Source: Pseudomonas huaxiensis (GTDB taxonomy: Bacteria > Pseudomonadota > Gammaproteobacteria > Pseudomonadales > Pseudomonadaceae). Taken from it: a stretch of 64,000 bases of DNA. Positions 8,431 through 17,017 of this stretch are shown piece after piece. The stretch lies in NCBI RefSeq assembly GCF_003231275.1, contig NZ_QKVL01000017.1, positions 1-64,000 of the forward strand. Direction: 5' to 3'. How positions within the stretch are numbered: position 1 is the first letter of the stretch; each line of letters opens with the position of its first letter. Position numbers and translations under genes: made by a program. The notes under the pieces were generated by a model. That model was not told where the DNA came from. It made no database searches and saw nothing but the letters and a program-made list of their open reading frames with translations.

Positions 8431-10935
8431 TCAGTCCCAGACACCCCGCAGCGTGAGCATGTAGTTACGCGGCGTCCCATAGTAGTTGGCGTAGTCCGGG
8501 TGGGTCAGGGTGTCGAAATATTTGCGGTCGAACAGGTTGTTGGCATTGAGCCCAACAGTCCAGTGTGCATCCACCTTGTACTCCACCATCGCGTCCCATA
8601 CCGCATATCCCCCCTGGGACATCTTCACCTGCGTCGGGCCTATGTAGTCCACGCCGCTGTACTCGATAGAGCCGTTGACGAAGTTGGCACTCTGGACGGT
8701 CGCGCCACCGCCGACCTTCCAGTCCGACAGTTCGCCTGGCAGCACGTAGGTGCTCCAGAGCTTGGCCTGGTGCTTGGGCGTCACGCTGCTGAAAATCGCC
8801 TTGTTGGTACGGTCTTCGTTGCGGTTGAAGGTGTAGCCGGCCATCACCTGCCAGTTTGGCATCAGTTCGCCGCTGACTTCGAGGTCGATACCCTTGCTGG
8901 TGACCTTGCCCCGCGACAGGAAGCAACAGCTACCGCCGTACATCAGCGTCTCCTGGACATACCTCGGGTCTACCGTTGCCTGGTTCTCTCGCTCGGAATA
9001 GAACAGCGCCGCCGACACGTTCAGCGCACCGCCCCACAACTCGCCTTTGACCCCGGTTTCATAGGTCTTGCCTTCCATCGGCTCAAGCGATGTGCCTGGC
9101 TGTGGGCCAGCGAGCGAAGAGGCTTGCGGGTTGAAGATCTCCGAGTAGCTGATGTAGGTGGACCACTCCTCATCCAGGTCGTAGACCAGACCGCCAAACG
9201 GAACCACCTTGGTCGGCTCGCGGTAATGGACAATGTTCACGTCCGACCAGACATCCGTCGTCCTGTCCTTGGTCGCGTAGACCTGATCGAACGAATACCG
9301 GGTGGCCCGCGCGCCAACAATCAATTTCAGCGGATCGGCAAGTTGCAGGCGCAGGGTCGAATAGACACCGTACTGCTTCTGCTTGTTCGGGCTGTAGTCG
9401 CGCCAGAATTCCTTGTCCATGCTGCCCTCGCGCCACGGCTCCTGATACGAACCGAAGCGACCGCTCACGCCATCGGCCGCGCGCCAGCGGCTACGAATTT
9501 TCTGGGCGTCGGCGCCAACCAGCAGTTCGTGTTCTCGGCCCAGTAACTGGAATTTGCCGGAGAGGTTCATGTCCAGGACGGTCTGGTCGCTCCAGGCACG
9601 CTGGTAGCTACCGGACCAATAGGGACCGGTGAGGTCGGCCCGGTTGATGTTGCCGTAGATGAATGCGCCTTGGCTCTCAACCGTGTCGTACACGTGGGTA
9701 AGCGAGGTATTGAACTTCCAGTCATCACTGAAGTAATGGTCGAGCTTGAAGAACAGCTCATTGGAAGCGTGATCGGAATACGACCAGTTGGTCGTCGGCC
9801 AGTAGTTGCGGCTGTAGCCCGGGCTCTTGCCGTCGGAGTAAAACGGCAAGCCGTCGCCGGTACCGGTTTCCTTGTTTTTCTCCAACCGCCCGCCGAGGGT
9901 AATCATGGTGTCGGAACCGAGGTCCGCCTCCAGGACGCCGTAGATCGACGGGTTTTCGGTACCGCGGTGATCCATGAAGTATTGGCGGTCGGTGTAACTG
10001 GCAACCAGGCGTCCACGCAAGGCGCCGTCGAAACCGATCGGGCCGGTGACATCAGCCTGCGAACGGTAGTTATCCCAGGAGCCGGCAGAGGCTTCGAACT
10101 TGAGCTGGTAGTGGTCCAGCGGGCGCTTGCGCACCAGGTTGATGATGCCACCCGGATCACCAACGCCGCCGAACAGTCCAGCCGAGCCTCGCAACACTTC
10201 GATGTGGTCGAACTCATCGAGGTTGTAGAGGTGATTGGAGTAACCACCGTTGGAATCGAGGCTGGCGGCCCCGTCTATCTGGATGTTCTTGATCTCGAAA
10301 CCGCGCGAATAAAAGCGTGGAGTACGGTAGTTGGCATTCTTGACGGTGATGCCGGTGGTGGCACGCATGGCGTCGCCAAGGCTGGTGATCTGCCGGTCTT
10401 TCATGGCTTGGGCGGTAATTACCGACACTGACTGCGGCGTCTGCCGCAGCGATGTCGGGGTCTTCGAACCAACACTGGTCAAGCCGGTGGTGTAAGAGCC
10501 CGAATTCTCCGTAGCCTCGCCCATGCCCTGCCCGCTGATCTGCGTACTCTCCAGCTCGACTACCGCGTCGGCATTTGCGGCAACCGGGCTCAGCGCCCAG
10601 TACCCGCTTGCCGTCTGGGTCGCAACCAGGCCGGAGTGTGCCAGTAGCGCATCCAGCCCCTGTTGCACGGTGTAATCACCCTTCAGGCCTGGGGCTTGCT
10701 TGCCGCGTACCAGCGCGGGGTCGAAGGGAAAATTGATTGCCGCATGCTGCGCGAACGAATTGAGCGATTGCTCCAGAGCGCCCGCCGGCAGATCGTAATG
10801 GCGGGCTTCGACCTGTTCGGCGTGTACCGCGCAGACAGGCAATGCCAGGCTGCTGGCCCCCGCAAGCAATACGCTATGCAGAGCAAGGGCAAGGCGGGTC
10901 CTGGGCACACGCCGAGGTGAGAACGAGTGTGACAT
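8431..10935 (-). CDS. TonB-dependent siderophore receptor with STN signalling domain (set B)
   Basis: This outer-membrane ferric-siderophore receptor and transducer has 834 aa. A long signal region (LALALHSVLLAGASSLALPVCAVHA) precedes the STN domain (about residues 45-115: YDLPAGALEQSLNSFAQHAA, LLAHSGLVATQTASGYWALS). The plug has TPQSVSVITAQAMKDRQ and FYSRGFEIKNIQIDG, and the barrel ends in LRGVWD, a Trp-Asp variant of the usual terminal aromatic. A Cys-Cys pair (GGSCCFLSRGKV) sits in one of the late extracellular loops. The gene follows sigma B and FecR B on the same strand with a 96-base gap that holds a candidate ECF promoter. Ligand unknown. Confidence 0.93.
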   Translation of the reverse strand: MSHSFSPRRVPRTRLALALHSVLLAGASSLALPVCAVHAEQVEARHYDLPAGALEQSLNSFAQHAAINFPFDPALVRGKQAPGLKGDYTVQQGLDALLAHSGLVATQTASGYWALSPVAANADAVVELESTQISGQGMGEATENSGSYTTGLTSVGSKTPTSLRQTPQSVSVITAQAMKDRQITSLGDAMRATTGITVKNANYRTPRFYSRGFEIKNIQIDGAASLDSNGGYSNHLYNLDEFDHIEVLRGSAGLFGGVGDPGGIINLVRKRPLDHYQLKFEASAGSWDNYRSQADVTGPIGFDGALRGRLVASYTDRQYFMDHRGTENPSIYGVLEADLGSDTMITLGGRLEKNKETGTGDGLPFYSDGKSPGYSRNYWPTTNWSYSDHASNELFFKLDHYFSDDWKFNTSLTHVYDTVESQGAFIYGNINRADLTGPYWSGSYQRAWSDQTVLDMNLSGKFQLLGREHELLVGADAQKIRSRWRAADGVSGRFGSYQEPWREGSMDKEFWRDYSPNKQKQYGVYSTLRLQLADPLKLIVGARATRYSFDQVYATKDRTTDVWSDVNIVHYREPTKVVPFGGLVYDLDEEWSTYISYSEIFNPQASSLAGPQPGTSLEPMEGKTYETGVKGELWGGALNVSAALFYSERENQATVDPRYVQETLMYGGSCCFLSRGKVTSKGIDLEVSGELMPNWQVMAGYTFNRNEDRTNKAIFSSVTPKHQAKLWSTYVLPGELSDWKVGGGATVQSANFVNGSIEYSGVDYIGPTQVKMSQGGYAVWDAMVEYKVDAHWTVGLNANNLFDRKYFDTLTHPDYANYYGTPRNYMLTLRGVWD

Positions 10936-10970
10936 GTCGATTGAGCTCCATTCGTTTGGCAGGGTGTTTT

Positions 10971-11000
10971 CCCTGTTAGCCGAAGAGCTCGAAAAAACCC
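10971..11000 (-). promoter_or_regulatory. Candidate ECF-sigma promoter of receptor B
   Basis: On the minus strand, GGGTTTTTT is followed after nine bases by CGGCTAA. The promoter region of receptor C (30505-30531, plus) has a similar GGTTT followed by CGACT, with a gap one base longer than here. Both lie 35-75 bases upstream of the receptor starts. The resemblance suggests a FecI-family -35/-10 pair. This is pattern matching only. Confidence 0.35.
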
Positions 11001-11031
11001 GCAGTCTGAAACCGGTTTTTTACAAAAACGA

Positions 11032-12012
11032 TCAGCGCGCCACCACGCGGCGCCACCACTTGGTAAAGCGCTCGACCCTGACGGGTAGCGAGTGACCAAG
11101 GGCATCCAGTGCCCGATCAATATCGTCCAGCTGAAATACCCCGGAAACTTCCAGCCCTGCAATCTGCGGGTCACATGCAAGCCAGCCGTGTTGATAGCGC
11201 GCCAGCTCGGTGAGCAGCGCCTGCATCGGCATGCTGCGCGCGACCAGTTGTCCTCGCGTCCATGCACTGGGATCCATCTCGGTGTTCTGCAGTTTGCGGC
11301 TACCCTCGGCGTCGATCGCATAGGCTTCGCCTGCGGCCACCATCTGCTGTTGCGCGGGCTGATCAATGAGCACCCTGCTTTGTTCAACCAGCAACCGCGT
11401 GATGGTCGCATCCTGGCGCACCGTAAAAGCGGTGCCCAGCGCCTGCAGCCGGGCCTGGGCGGTTTGCACCCAGAAACTGCGTCGCCCGCCTGGCGCCCCG
11501 TCGTCGGCGCCGGTTGCAATGAAGACCTCTCCTTGCACGAGCTTGATCAACCGCTGTTTGTCGTTGAAGACAACATCGATCGCCGTATTGGTATTGAGCT
11601 GCAAGCGCGTGCCATCGGCGAGCAGCACCGATCGCCGCTCGCCCACCGCAGTGCTGTAATCGGAGCGCCAGCGCCGAACAGTCTCCTGGTTTTGCCAGCC
11701 CATCCCGCCAATGACCAGCCCGGCTCCCAGCACCTGGAACAGCCGCCGACGGCCCAGTTGTCCATGCTGCATGCGGTCCAGGGTATTGCGCGCTATGCCA
11801 TCGGGGATCCCCGAAATTCGGGCGAGGTTGTCGAACGTTGACTCATTGCTCTGCAAGGCTTGCCAGGCAGTCTCATGCAACGGATGAAGCTGGCGCCAGG
11901 CCATGCACCCTTGAACGGCTTGCTCATCGGCGTACCCGGACTGCAAGCGAACCATCCACATGATCGCCTGATCGAGCACCTCCTCCGGCAATTCGGCTCG
12001 GGGGGCCGTCAT
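11032..12012 (-). CDS. FecR-type anti-sigma/sigma regulator (set B)
   Basis: This inner-membrane regulator has 326 aa. The N-terminal anti-sigma region is at about residues 10-70 (CMAWRQLHPLHETAWQAL). A GRRRLFQVLGAGLVIGG membrane segment follows at about 87-104, with the twin arginines seen in Tat-inserted FecR proteins. The periplasmic FecR domain comes next (GERRSVLLADGTRLQLNTNT). The conserved Gly-Thr pair (ALGTAF, about residues 193-194), at which Pseudomonas relatives such as FoxR undergo self-cleavage, is present. The gene overlaps the sigma gene by 4 bases (ATGA) and precedes receptor B. Confidence 0.92.
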   Translation of the reverse strand: MTAPRAELPEEVLDQAIMWMVRLQSGYADEQAVQGCMAWRQLHPLHETAWQALQSNESTFDNLARISGIPDGIARNTLDRMQHGQLGRRRLFQVLGAGLVIGGMGWQNQETVRRWRSDYSTAVGERRSVLLADGTRLQLNTNTAIDVVFNDKQRLIKLVQGEVFIATGADDGAPGGRRSFWVQTAQARLQALGTAFTVRQDATITRLLVEQSRVLIDQPAQQQMVAAGEAYAIDAEGSRKLQNTEMDPSAWTRGQLVARSMPMQALLTELARYQHGWLACDPQIAGLEVSGVFQLDDIDRALDALGHSLPVRVERFTKWWRRVVAR

Positions 12013-12569
12013 GGGTTGTTCGCGAAATAGCAGTGACGAATAGCCTTCGCCATATAGCTTTCCACCGACCTCAAACTGACGCCAAGCTGTGCAGCGATCT
12101 CCTTGTAGCCCAGCCCGTCCAGACGCGACAACATGAATGCCGTGCGCACCTTGGGCGGCAAACCGTCGAGCAAGGCATCGACCTGGGCCAAGGTTTCCAG
12201 GAGGATCATCTGCGCTTCGGGTGATGGCACCAGTGACTCTGGCAAGTTGGCTATCGCATCGAGGTAAGCCCTTTCGACGCGGTCGCGGCGCGCACGGTCG
12301 ACAACCAGCGCCCGAGCGATGGTACTGAGCCAGGCGCGTGGCTGATGCACATCCTTTACCCGCTCAGGTTTTCCCAAGACGTTGACGAACGTGTCCTGCG
12401 CCAGATCCGCGGCATTCTCGCCCTGGTTCAACCGCCCACGCAGCCAGTTGACGAGCCACGCGTGGTGCTCGATGTACAGCGCTTCAATATCCGATCGCGA
12501 CGGTAACGAAGAGGGTGATGGAAGCACTGCGGTCCTTGGATTCAAATAAGAATGCATATGAGAATGCAT
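12009..12569 (-). CDS. FecI-type ECF sigma factor (set B)
   Basis: This ECF sigma factor has up to 186 aa. Region 2 reads LYIEHHAWLVNWLRGRLNQGENAADLAQDTF and region 4 reads KVRTAFMLSRLDGLGYKEIAAQLGVSLRSVESYM. The first Met residues (MHSHMHS) lie in a sequence with direct GAATGCAT repeats that resembles an iron-regulated promoter, so the true start may be further in. It forms a sigma-FecR-receptor operon with the two genes downstream on the minus strand. Confidence 0.9.
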   Translation of the reverse strand: MHSHMHSYLNPRTAVLPSPSSLPSRSDIEALYIEHHAWLVNWLRGRLNQGENAADLAQDTFVNVLGKPERVKDVHQPRAWLSTIARALVVDRARRDRVERAYLDAIANLPESLVPSPEAQMILLETLAQVDALLDGLPPKVRTAFMLSRLDGLGYKEIAAQLGVSLRSVESYMAKAIRHCYFANNP

Positions 12570-12718
12570 CGCATCTTATACAGGGCCGATTGTGTCTGAC
12601 AAGTAACGGCGGGTGATGGAGTCAAGCGGCGGGTGCTGCGGTTGGCAGCGTTGGGTCGCCGGTAGCTGGCGGAGTCGATAAGTCGCTATGGCGGATCGGC
12701 GCCGCCTGGAGAGCTAAA

Positions 12719-13969
12719 TCACAAGTGGAATGCCGACCCGTTCGGCCCAGCGCCATCTACCGAAGGAACTCGCACACGCAGTGCAATCAGCAGCGCGGCC
12801 AGCAGCATCAGCACGGCCGCCGCCACGAATACGCCTGCGCTGCCACCGAGGCTGAATATTGCCCCACCAGCGGCCGCGCCTGTGGCGATGGCCGACTGTA
12901 CAGACGCTACCACCATGCCCCCGGCGCTTTCCGCCTGGTCAGGGACCGCGCTGGCGACCCAGTTCGACCACGCCACCGGCACACCTCCAAAGGCCAGGCC
13001 CCAGACCGCCAGCAGTACGGCCTGCCCTGGCACCGACGCCGGCAACAGGACCAGCGCCAGTGCCGCAACGCCTACCAGCGCAGGCATCAACACCAGGGTG
13101 GCCAACGGGTGACGGGTAAGCATCCACCCGGCCACCAATGTGCCGACAAAGTTCGCCACACCAAAACCCAGCAACATCAGCGACAACCCCTGCGGGCCAA
13201 TGCCGGTGGTACCCTCGAGGAATGGCCGAACATACGTGAACATCGCGAAGTGGCCGCTGTGCACCAGCACACAACCGAACATTCCCATGGCAATGCCTGG
13301 CCGCTGCAACACCTCAAGCACCGTGCGCAGGCGTGCCGGCTGACGCGGCGCAAGGCTCGGCAGCGTGAGTGACTGGAAGACCAGGGTCCCCCCCCCCACC
13401 GCCGCCGCTGCAAAGAACGCGCTGCGCCAGCCATACAACCCGCCCAGATAACTGCCCAGCGGGACCGCAACCACCGTCCCGATGGCGATGCCGCTGAAAA
13501 TGATCGAGAGCGCTCGCGGCAACAAAGGCCCCGGCACCAGACGCATAGCCACCGCCGCCGCCATGCTCCAAAACCCGCCTAGCGCTATGCCCAGCAAGAT
13601 ACGCATCAACAACAGCACCGTGAAACTGGAGGAAACGGCGACCAACAGATTGGAAGCGATCATCAACGTGGAAAAACCCAGCAACACCCAGCGGCGATCG
13701 ATACTGCGAGTCAGGCCTGGCACCAACAGGCCGGCGAACAGCGCCACCACGGCTGTCACCGTGACCGCTTGGCCAGCCAGCGCTTCGGATACCCCCAGCT
13801 CGGTCGCCATCGGCGTCAACAGGCTGGCCGGGAGGTACTCAGCAGTCAGCAAGCCAAACACGCCCATGGCCAACGAGAATACGGCCATCCACGCGGGGGT
13901 TGCAGGTTCTGCATCCGGGCAGGCGGCGGAACGGCTGTCGGGTACGGCATTACATACAAGGTCAGTCAT
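12719..13969 (-). CDS. MFS drug/nucleoside efflux transporter, DHA1 family (NepI/arabinose-efflux-like)
   Basis: This twelve-segment major-facilitator pump has 416 aa. Recognisable features are the MGVFGLLTAEYLPASLLTPMA first helix typical of the AraJ/NepI/CmlA-like efflux group, the DRRWVLLG loop 2-3 variant and the LLGIALGGFWSMAAAV helix 4. The gene is divergent from the AraC-family regulator at 14073 with a 103-base gap, a common arrangement for a regulator and its pump. The substrate cannot be assigned. Confidence 0.88.
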   Translation of the reverse strand: MTDLVCNAVPDSRSAACPDAEPATPAWMAVFSLAMGVFGLLTAEYLPASLLTPMATELGVSEALAGQAVTVTAVVALFAGLLVPGLTRSIDRRWVLLGFSTLMIASNLLVAVSSSFTVLLLMRILLGIALGGFWSMAAAVAMRLVPGPLLPRALSIIFSGIAIGTVVAVPLGSYLGGLYGWRSAFFAAAAVGGGTLVFQSLTLPSLAPRQPARLRTVLEVLQRPGIAMGMFGCVLVHSGHFAMFTYVRPFLEGTTGIGPQGLSLMLLGFGVANFVGTLVAGWMLTRHPLATLVLMPALVGVAALALVLLPASVPGQAVLLAVWGLAFGGVPVAWSNWVASAVPDQAESAGGMVVASVQSAIATGAAAGGAIFSLGGSAGVFVAAAVLMLLAALLIALRVRVPSVDGAGPNGSAFHL

Positions 13970-14072
13970 TGCACGGATCTCCCAATCTTCAAGTGCGACC
14001 CGCAGTCTAGGCGCGAGAATTCGGATGATCTATGATCGAAAAGCTCAACTTTTTGACTAAAACACCTGAACA

Positions 14073-15041
14073 ATGCCGACAGACCCATTTGCCCTCTCTT
14101 CCGATCTCATCAACGAGCTGTTGCGCGGCATGCGCCTGCGCGGTGTCGAGTACCGGCGTATCCAGGCGGGCCCGGCCTTCGGCTTGGGCTTCGCGGCCAA
14201 ACCCGGGCATGCCTGGTTCCATTTTCTGGCGGTCGGCAACACCGTGCTGCGCATGGAAGACGGGACAACCTATGCGCTCTCCGCCGGTAACGCCGTCTTT
14301 ATCGCCCATGGCGCGGCCCATCAATTGCTCTCGCATACGCACGTGCCCGTGCAGAACATCGACCTTCTGGACGGCGAGCCTCTCGGCGACACCGTCACCG
14401 CGGTGGACACCGGAACCGATGCCGCCCCCATGCCGGCCACGCTTTTGTTCAGCGGATGCATGGAGTTCGAATTGGGCAGTCTTCATGGCCTTGGCAAGCT
14501 GATGCCGGGCCTGATGCTGATTGATGCCGGGGGCCAGCGTTACCCCGGGCTGGTGCCTATTCTCAGCGCCATGGAGCGTGAGGTCAGCGCCGCACGCGTC
14601 GGCTTCGCCGGCATCCTCGCGCGATTGGCCGACGTGGTCGCCGCCATGGTCGTTCGAGGTTGGGTCGAGTGCGCCTGCGGCAACGCCTCCGGTCTGGTTG
14701 CCGCCCTGCGCGATCCGCGGCTGGCAGGAGCGCTTCTGGCGCTGCATCAACAACCGGGCCGCGACTGGACCGTCGAGCAGTTGGCGGAGCAATGCAATAC
14801 GTCCCGTTCGGTCTTTGCGGAGCGTTTTCAATTGACGATTGGCATGACCCCGCTGCGCTACGTCACCGAAGTGCGAATGCGGCTTGCCAGCCAATTGCTG
14901 ACGCTGGAAAGGATGCCTATTGAAGAGGTCGCGCAGCGTTTGGGCTATACGTCTCAGGCAGCGTTCAGTAGGGCGTTCAAGCGTGTCACAGGTAAGACGC
15001 CTGGGTTGAGTCGGAGGTTGGGGCAGTCGGCTGCCACCTGA
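14073..15041 (+). CDS. AraC-family transcriptional regulator with cupin-type sensor
   Basis: This regulator has 322 aa. The N-terminal cupin-like ligand domain covers about residues 1-190 (GVEYRRIQAGPAFGLGFAAKPG, HFLAVGNTVLRMEDG, FIAHGAAHQLL). Two helix-turn-helix units of the AraC/XylS type fill the last 100 residues (WTVEQLAEQCNTSRSVFAERF; PIEEVAQRLGYTSQAAFSRAFKRVTG). It is divergent from the MFS efflux gene at 12719-13969 and probably controls it. No operator stands out in the 103-base gap. Confidence 0.9.
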   Translation: MPTDPFALSSDLINELLRGMRLRGVEYRRIQAGPAFGLGFAAKPGHAWFHFLAVGNTVLRMEDGTTYALSAGNAVFIAHGAAHQLLSHTHVPVQNIDLLDGEPLGDTVTAVDTGTDAAPMPATLLFSGCMEFELGSLHGLGKLMPGLMLIDAGGQRYPGLVPILSAMEREVSAARVGFAGILARLADVVAAMVVRGWVECACGNASGLVAALRDPRLAGALLALHQQPGRDWTVEQLAEQCNTSRSVFAERFQLTIGMTPLRYVTEVRMRLASQLLTLERMPIEEVAQRLGYTSQAAFSRAFKRVTGKTPGLSRRLGQSAAT

Positions 15042-15574
15042 AGCTGAGTGGAATTGAGCGAGGTGCTGCCTCTCTGACGCCCCCCGACTTTCCCCGACAA
15101 CCACCTCGGCGGAAACCCACCATAGTTGCAGCCTCAGGCTACAAAGCCTCTCTGTTTTCCGGCTTTCTTGTAGGTAATTTCCCAATCATACTTTTCCGCC
15201 CCATGAGTCGTTGCGCACTTGGAACTCGCTACCTAGTCTTCGCCGGTCGCTGCCCAATCAGCGATCGGGTTTGGTAGCCCGCTACTCCAGACGTGCAAGC
15301 GCTTCACTCAATCCAGCAAGTGGTTTTTCTGCCCGCTGAGTTGCGTCATGGCGGCTGTGCGTGGGAGACCTTGGGTCTGCCGGGTTCCTTTTGCCTCGGT
15401 CCGCGAACCCGCGTACAGCTGCCTCCCCCGCCCATCCCATCGATTGCACTGATGATTACTATCGAAGTGCTCGCCTGTCTGCCTGCCAAAACCGACTCCT
15501 ATAATCGCCTCCCAGCTTTTCCCCTCTCCCCCGCCTGCCCTCAGGCGACATTCATCCCTTGGAACCCAGCACCC
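15042..15574. other. Long non-coding gap with folded repeats
   Basis: This 533-base region between the AraC regulator and an MFS gene shows no convincing coding sequence on either strand. It contains a TCGCTG/CAGCGA hairpin at 15247-15264 and a cloverleaf-like palindromic element at 15354-15419. The promoter of the MFS gene should lie near its 3' end. Confidence 0.6.
15354..15419. repeat. Cloverleaf-like palindromic element
   Basis: An outer stem GCTGT (15354-15358) / ACAGC (15415-15419) encloses two perfect inner hairpins: AGACC-ttg-GGTCT (15366-15378) and CGGGTTC/GAACCCG (15381-15387 with 15405-15411). Blocks of this kind (GTGGGAGACC, GGTCTGCCGG, CGCGTACAGC) seem familiar to me as a dispersed intergenic family in Pseudomonas, but I cannot name it. 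It could be a structured RNA or a mobile palindromic unit. Confidence 0.5.
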
Positions 15575-16801
15575 ATGCCAAGCGCCAGCCAGGCCCCTCG
15601 CGGCCTCCCCGAACATAGTCAGCAAAGCGTCAAACAGCAGTGGCTGGCGATCCTTTCAGTCGCCGTGGGCGCTTTCGCCCTGGTGACCAGTGAATTTCTC
15701 CCGGTGGGCGTGCTCAACGATGTCGCCAGCGACCTCGGCATCAGTGCCGGCCACGCCGGCCTGATGGTTACCCTCCCCGGCATCATGGCCGCCCTCGCCG
15801 CGCCGTTGCTGTCGGTGGGGATTGGCGCTCTGGACCGGCGCTATCTGCTGATCGGCCTGACGCTGATCATGATCATCGCCAACTCGGTCGTAGCCTATGC
15901 CAGCGACTTCGGTCTGTTGCTGTTCGGCCGCGTTTTGCTGGGTATCAGCATCGGCGGTTTCTGGGCGACGGCCATTGCCCTCAGCGGCCGTCTGGCGCCC
16001 AAGGGAGTCGGCGTAGCCCAGGCCACTTCGATCATCATGGTCGGGGTGACCCTGGCCACGGTGTTGGGCGTGCCGGTAGGCACCTGGCTGAGTGGCCTGA
16101 TGGGATGGCGCATGACCTTTCTGGTAACCGCTCTGCTGGGCATTCCGGTGCTGCTGGCGCAGGTCTTCCTGCTGCCGCGGCTCAACCCGGACAAGGCCAT
16201 TCGCATCAGCGACCTGCCAGCCTTGTTTATCAATCCACAAGCGCGGGTTGGATTGATCGCAGTCTTGCTGATTGGCCTGGCGCACTTTGCCGCGTACACC
16301 TATGTCGCACCCTTCTTCAAACAGAGCGCCGGTTTCGATGGGCCGACGATTGGCTCGCTCCTGCTGCTCTATGGCGTGGCCGGGGTCATCGGCAATATTT
16401 TCGCGGGCTTCGCCGCCAACCGCAGCGTGCGTCACACGCTGTTGCTGGTGGCACTGACCATCGGCATCAGCACCGCCCTGTTCCCCCACTTCGCCACCGG
16501 CATGACCGGCGCCGCGATGCTGATCGCACTCTGGGGCTTCGCCTTCGGTGCGTTCCCGGCCTGCGCCAGCATCTGGATGTTTGTGGTAGCACCCAAGGAT
16601 GTCGAACGCGGCATGCCACTGTTCGTCGCCCTGTTCCAGGTGATCATCGCGCTGGGCTCGTTCTTCGGCGGACGCATCGTCGACCAGATGGGCAGCTCGG
16701 TGCTGTTGAGCCTGGCCACGGCCCTGGTGGGCTGCGGTTTTGTCACGGTGCTGGTACTGGGGCGTAACGTCAGTAATAGCGCGGCGGCGCAGCCCTGCTA
16801 A
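15575..16801 (+). CDS. MFS efflux transporter, DHA1 family
   Basis: This twelve-helix major-facilitator protein has 408 aa from ATG 15575. The frame is open from 15293, but the residues before MPSASQAPRG look like translated non-coding repeat. Helix 1 (LSVAVGAFALVTSEFLPVGVLNDVA) and the DRRYLLIGLTLIM loop place it in the same broad efflux group as the pump at 12719, though the two are clearly distinct in sequence. It has no obvious partner; the AraC regulator at 17018 follows on the same strand after 216 bases. Substrate unknown. Confidence 0.87.
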   Translation: MPSASQAPRGLPEHSQQSVKQQWLAILSVAVGAFALVTSEFLPVGVLNDVASDLGISAGHAGLMVTLPGIMAALAAPLLSVGIGALDRRYLLIGLTLIMIIANSVVAYASDFGLLLFGRVLLGISIGGFWATAIALSGRLAPKGVGVAQATSIIMVGVTLATVLGVPVGTWLSGLMGWRMTFLVTALLGIPVLLAQVFLLPRLNPDKAIRISDLPALFINPQARVGLIAVLLIGLAHFAAYTYVAPFFKQSAGFDGPTIGSLLLLYGVAGVIGNIFAGFAANRSVRHTLLLVALTIGISTALFPHFATGMTGAAMLIALWGFAFGAFPACASIWMFVVAPKDVERGMPLFVALFQVIIALGSFFGGRIVDQMGSSVLLSLATALVGCGFVTVLVLGRNVSNSAAAQPC

Positions 16802-17017
16802 CACGGACGAGCGTTGGTCTTGGATCTGCGCTCTTTTCCTCCCCGACAGTGAGCCCCCGGGACGGCAGCGCGCCCTCCCGGTTGACAAGCGGTAGCCGAA
16901 AACAGAACGTAGCGGCGCTACAGCACTGTTGCGGACTGCCGGTAACGCCAGCAGGCGACTATCGCAATCCACCGGGGTTGCTCGTGCCACCGGGCGCGGG
17001 CAGAGGAAGGAGACTGC

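Noticed and set aside
12541..12590. Possible Fur box before sigma B (GAATGCAT repeats)
   Set aside because: The best alignment matches only about half of the Fur consensus; I left it as a remark under the gene.
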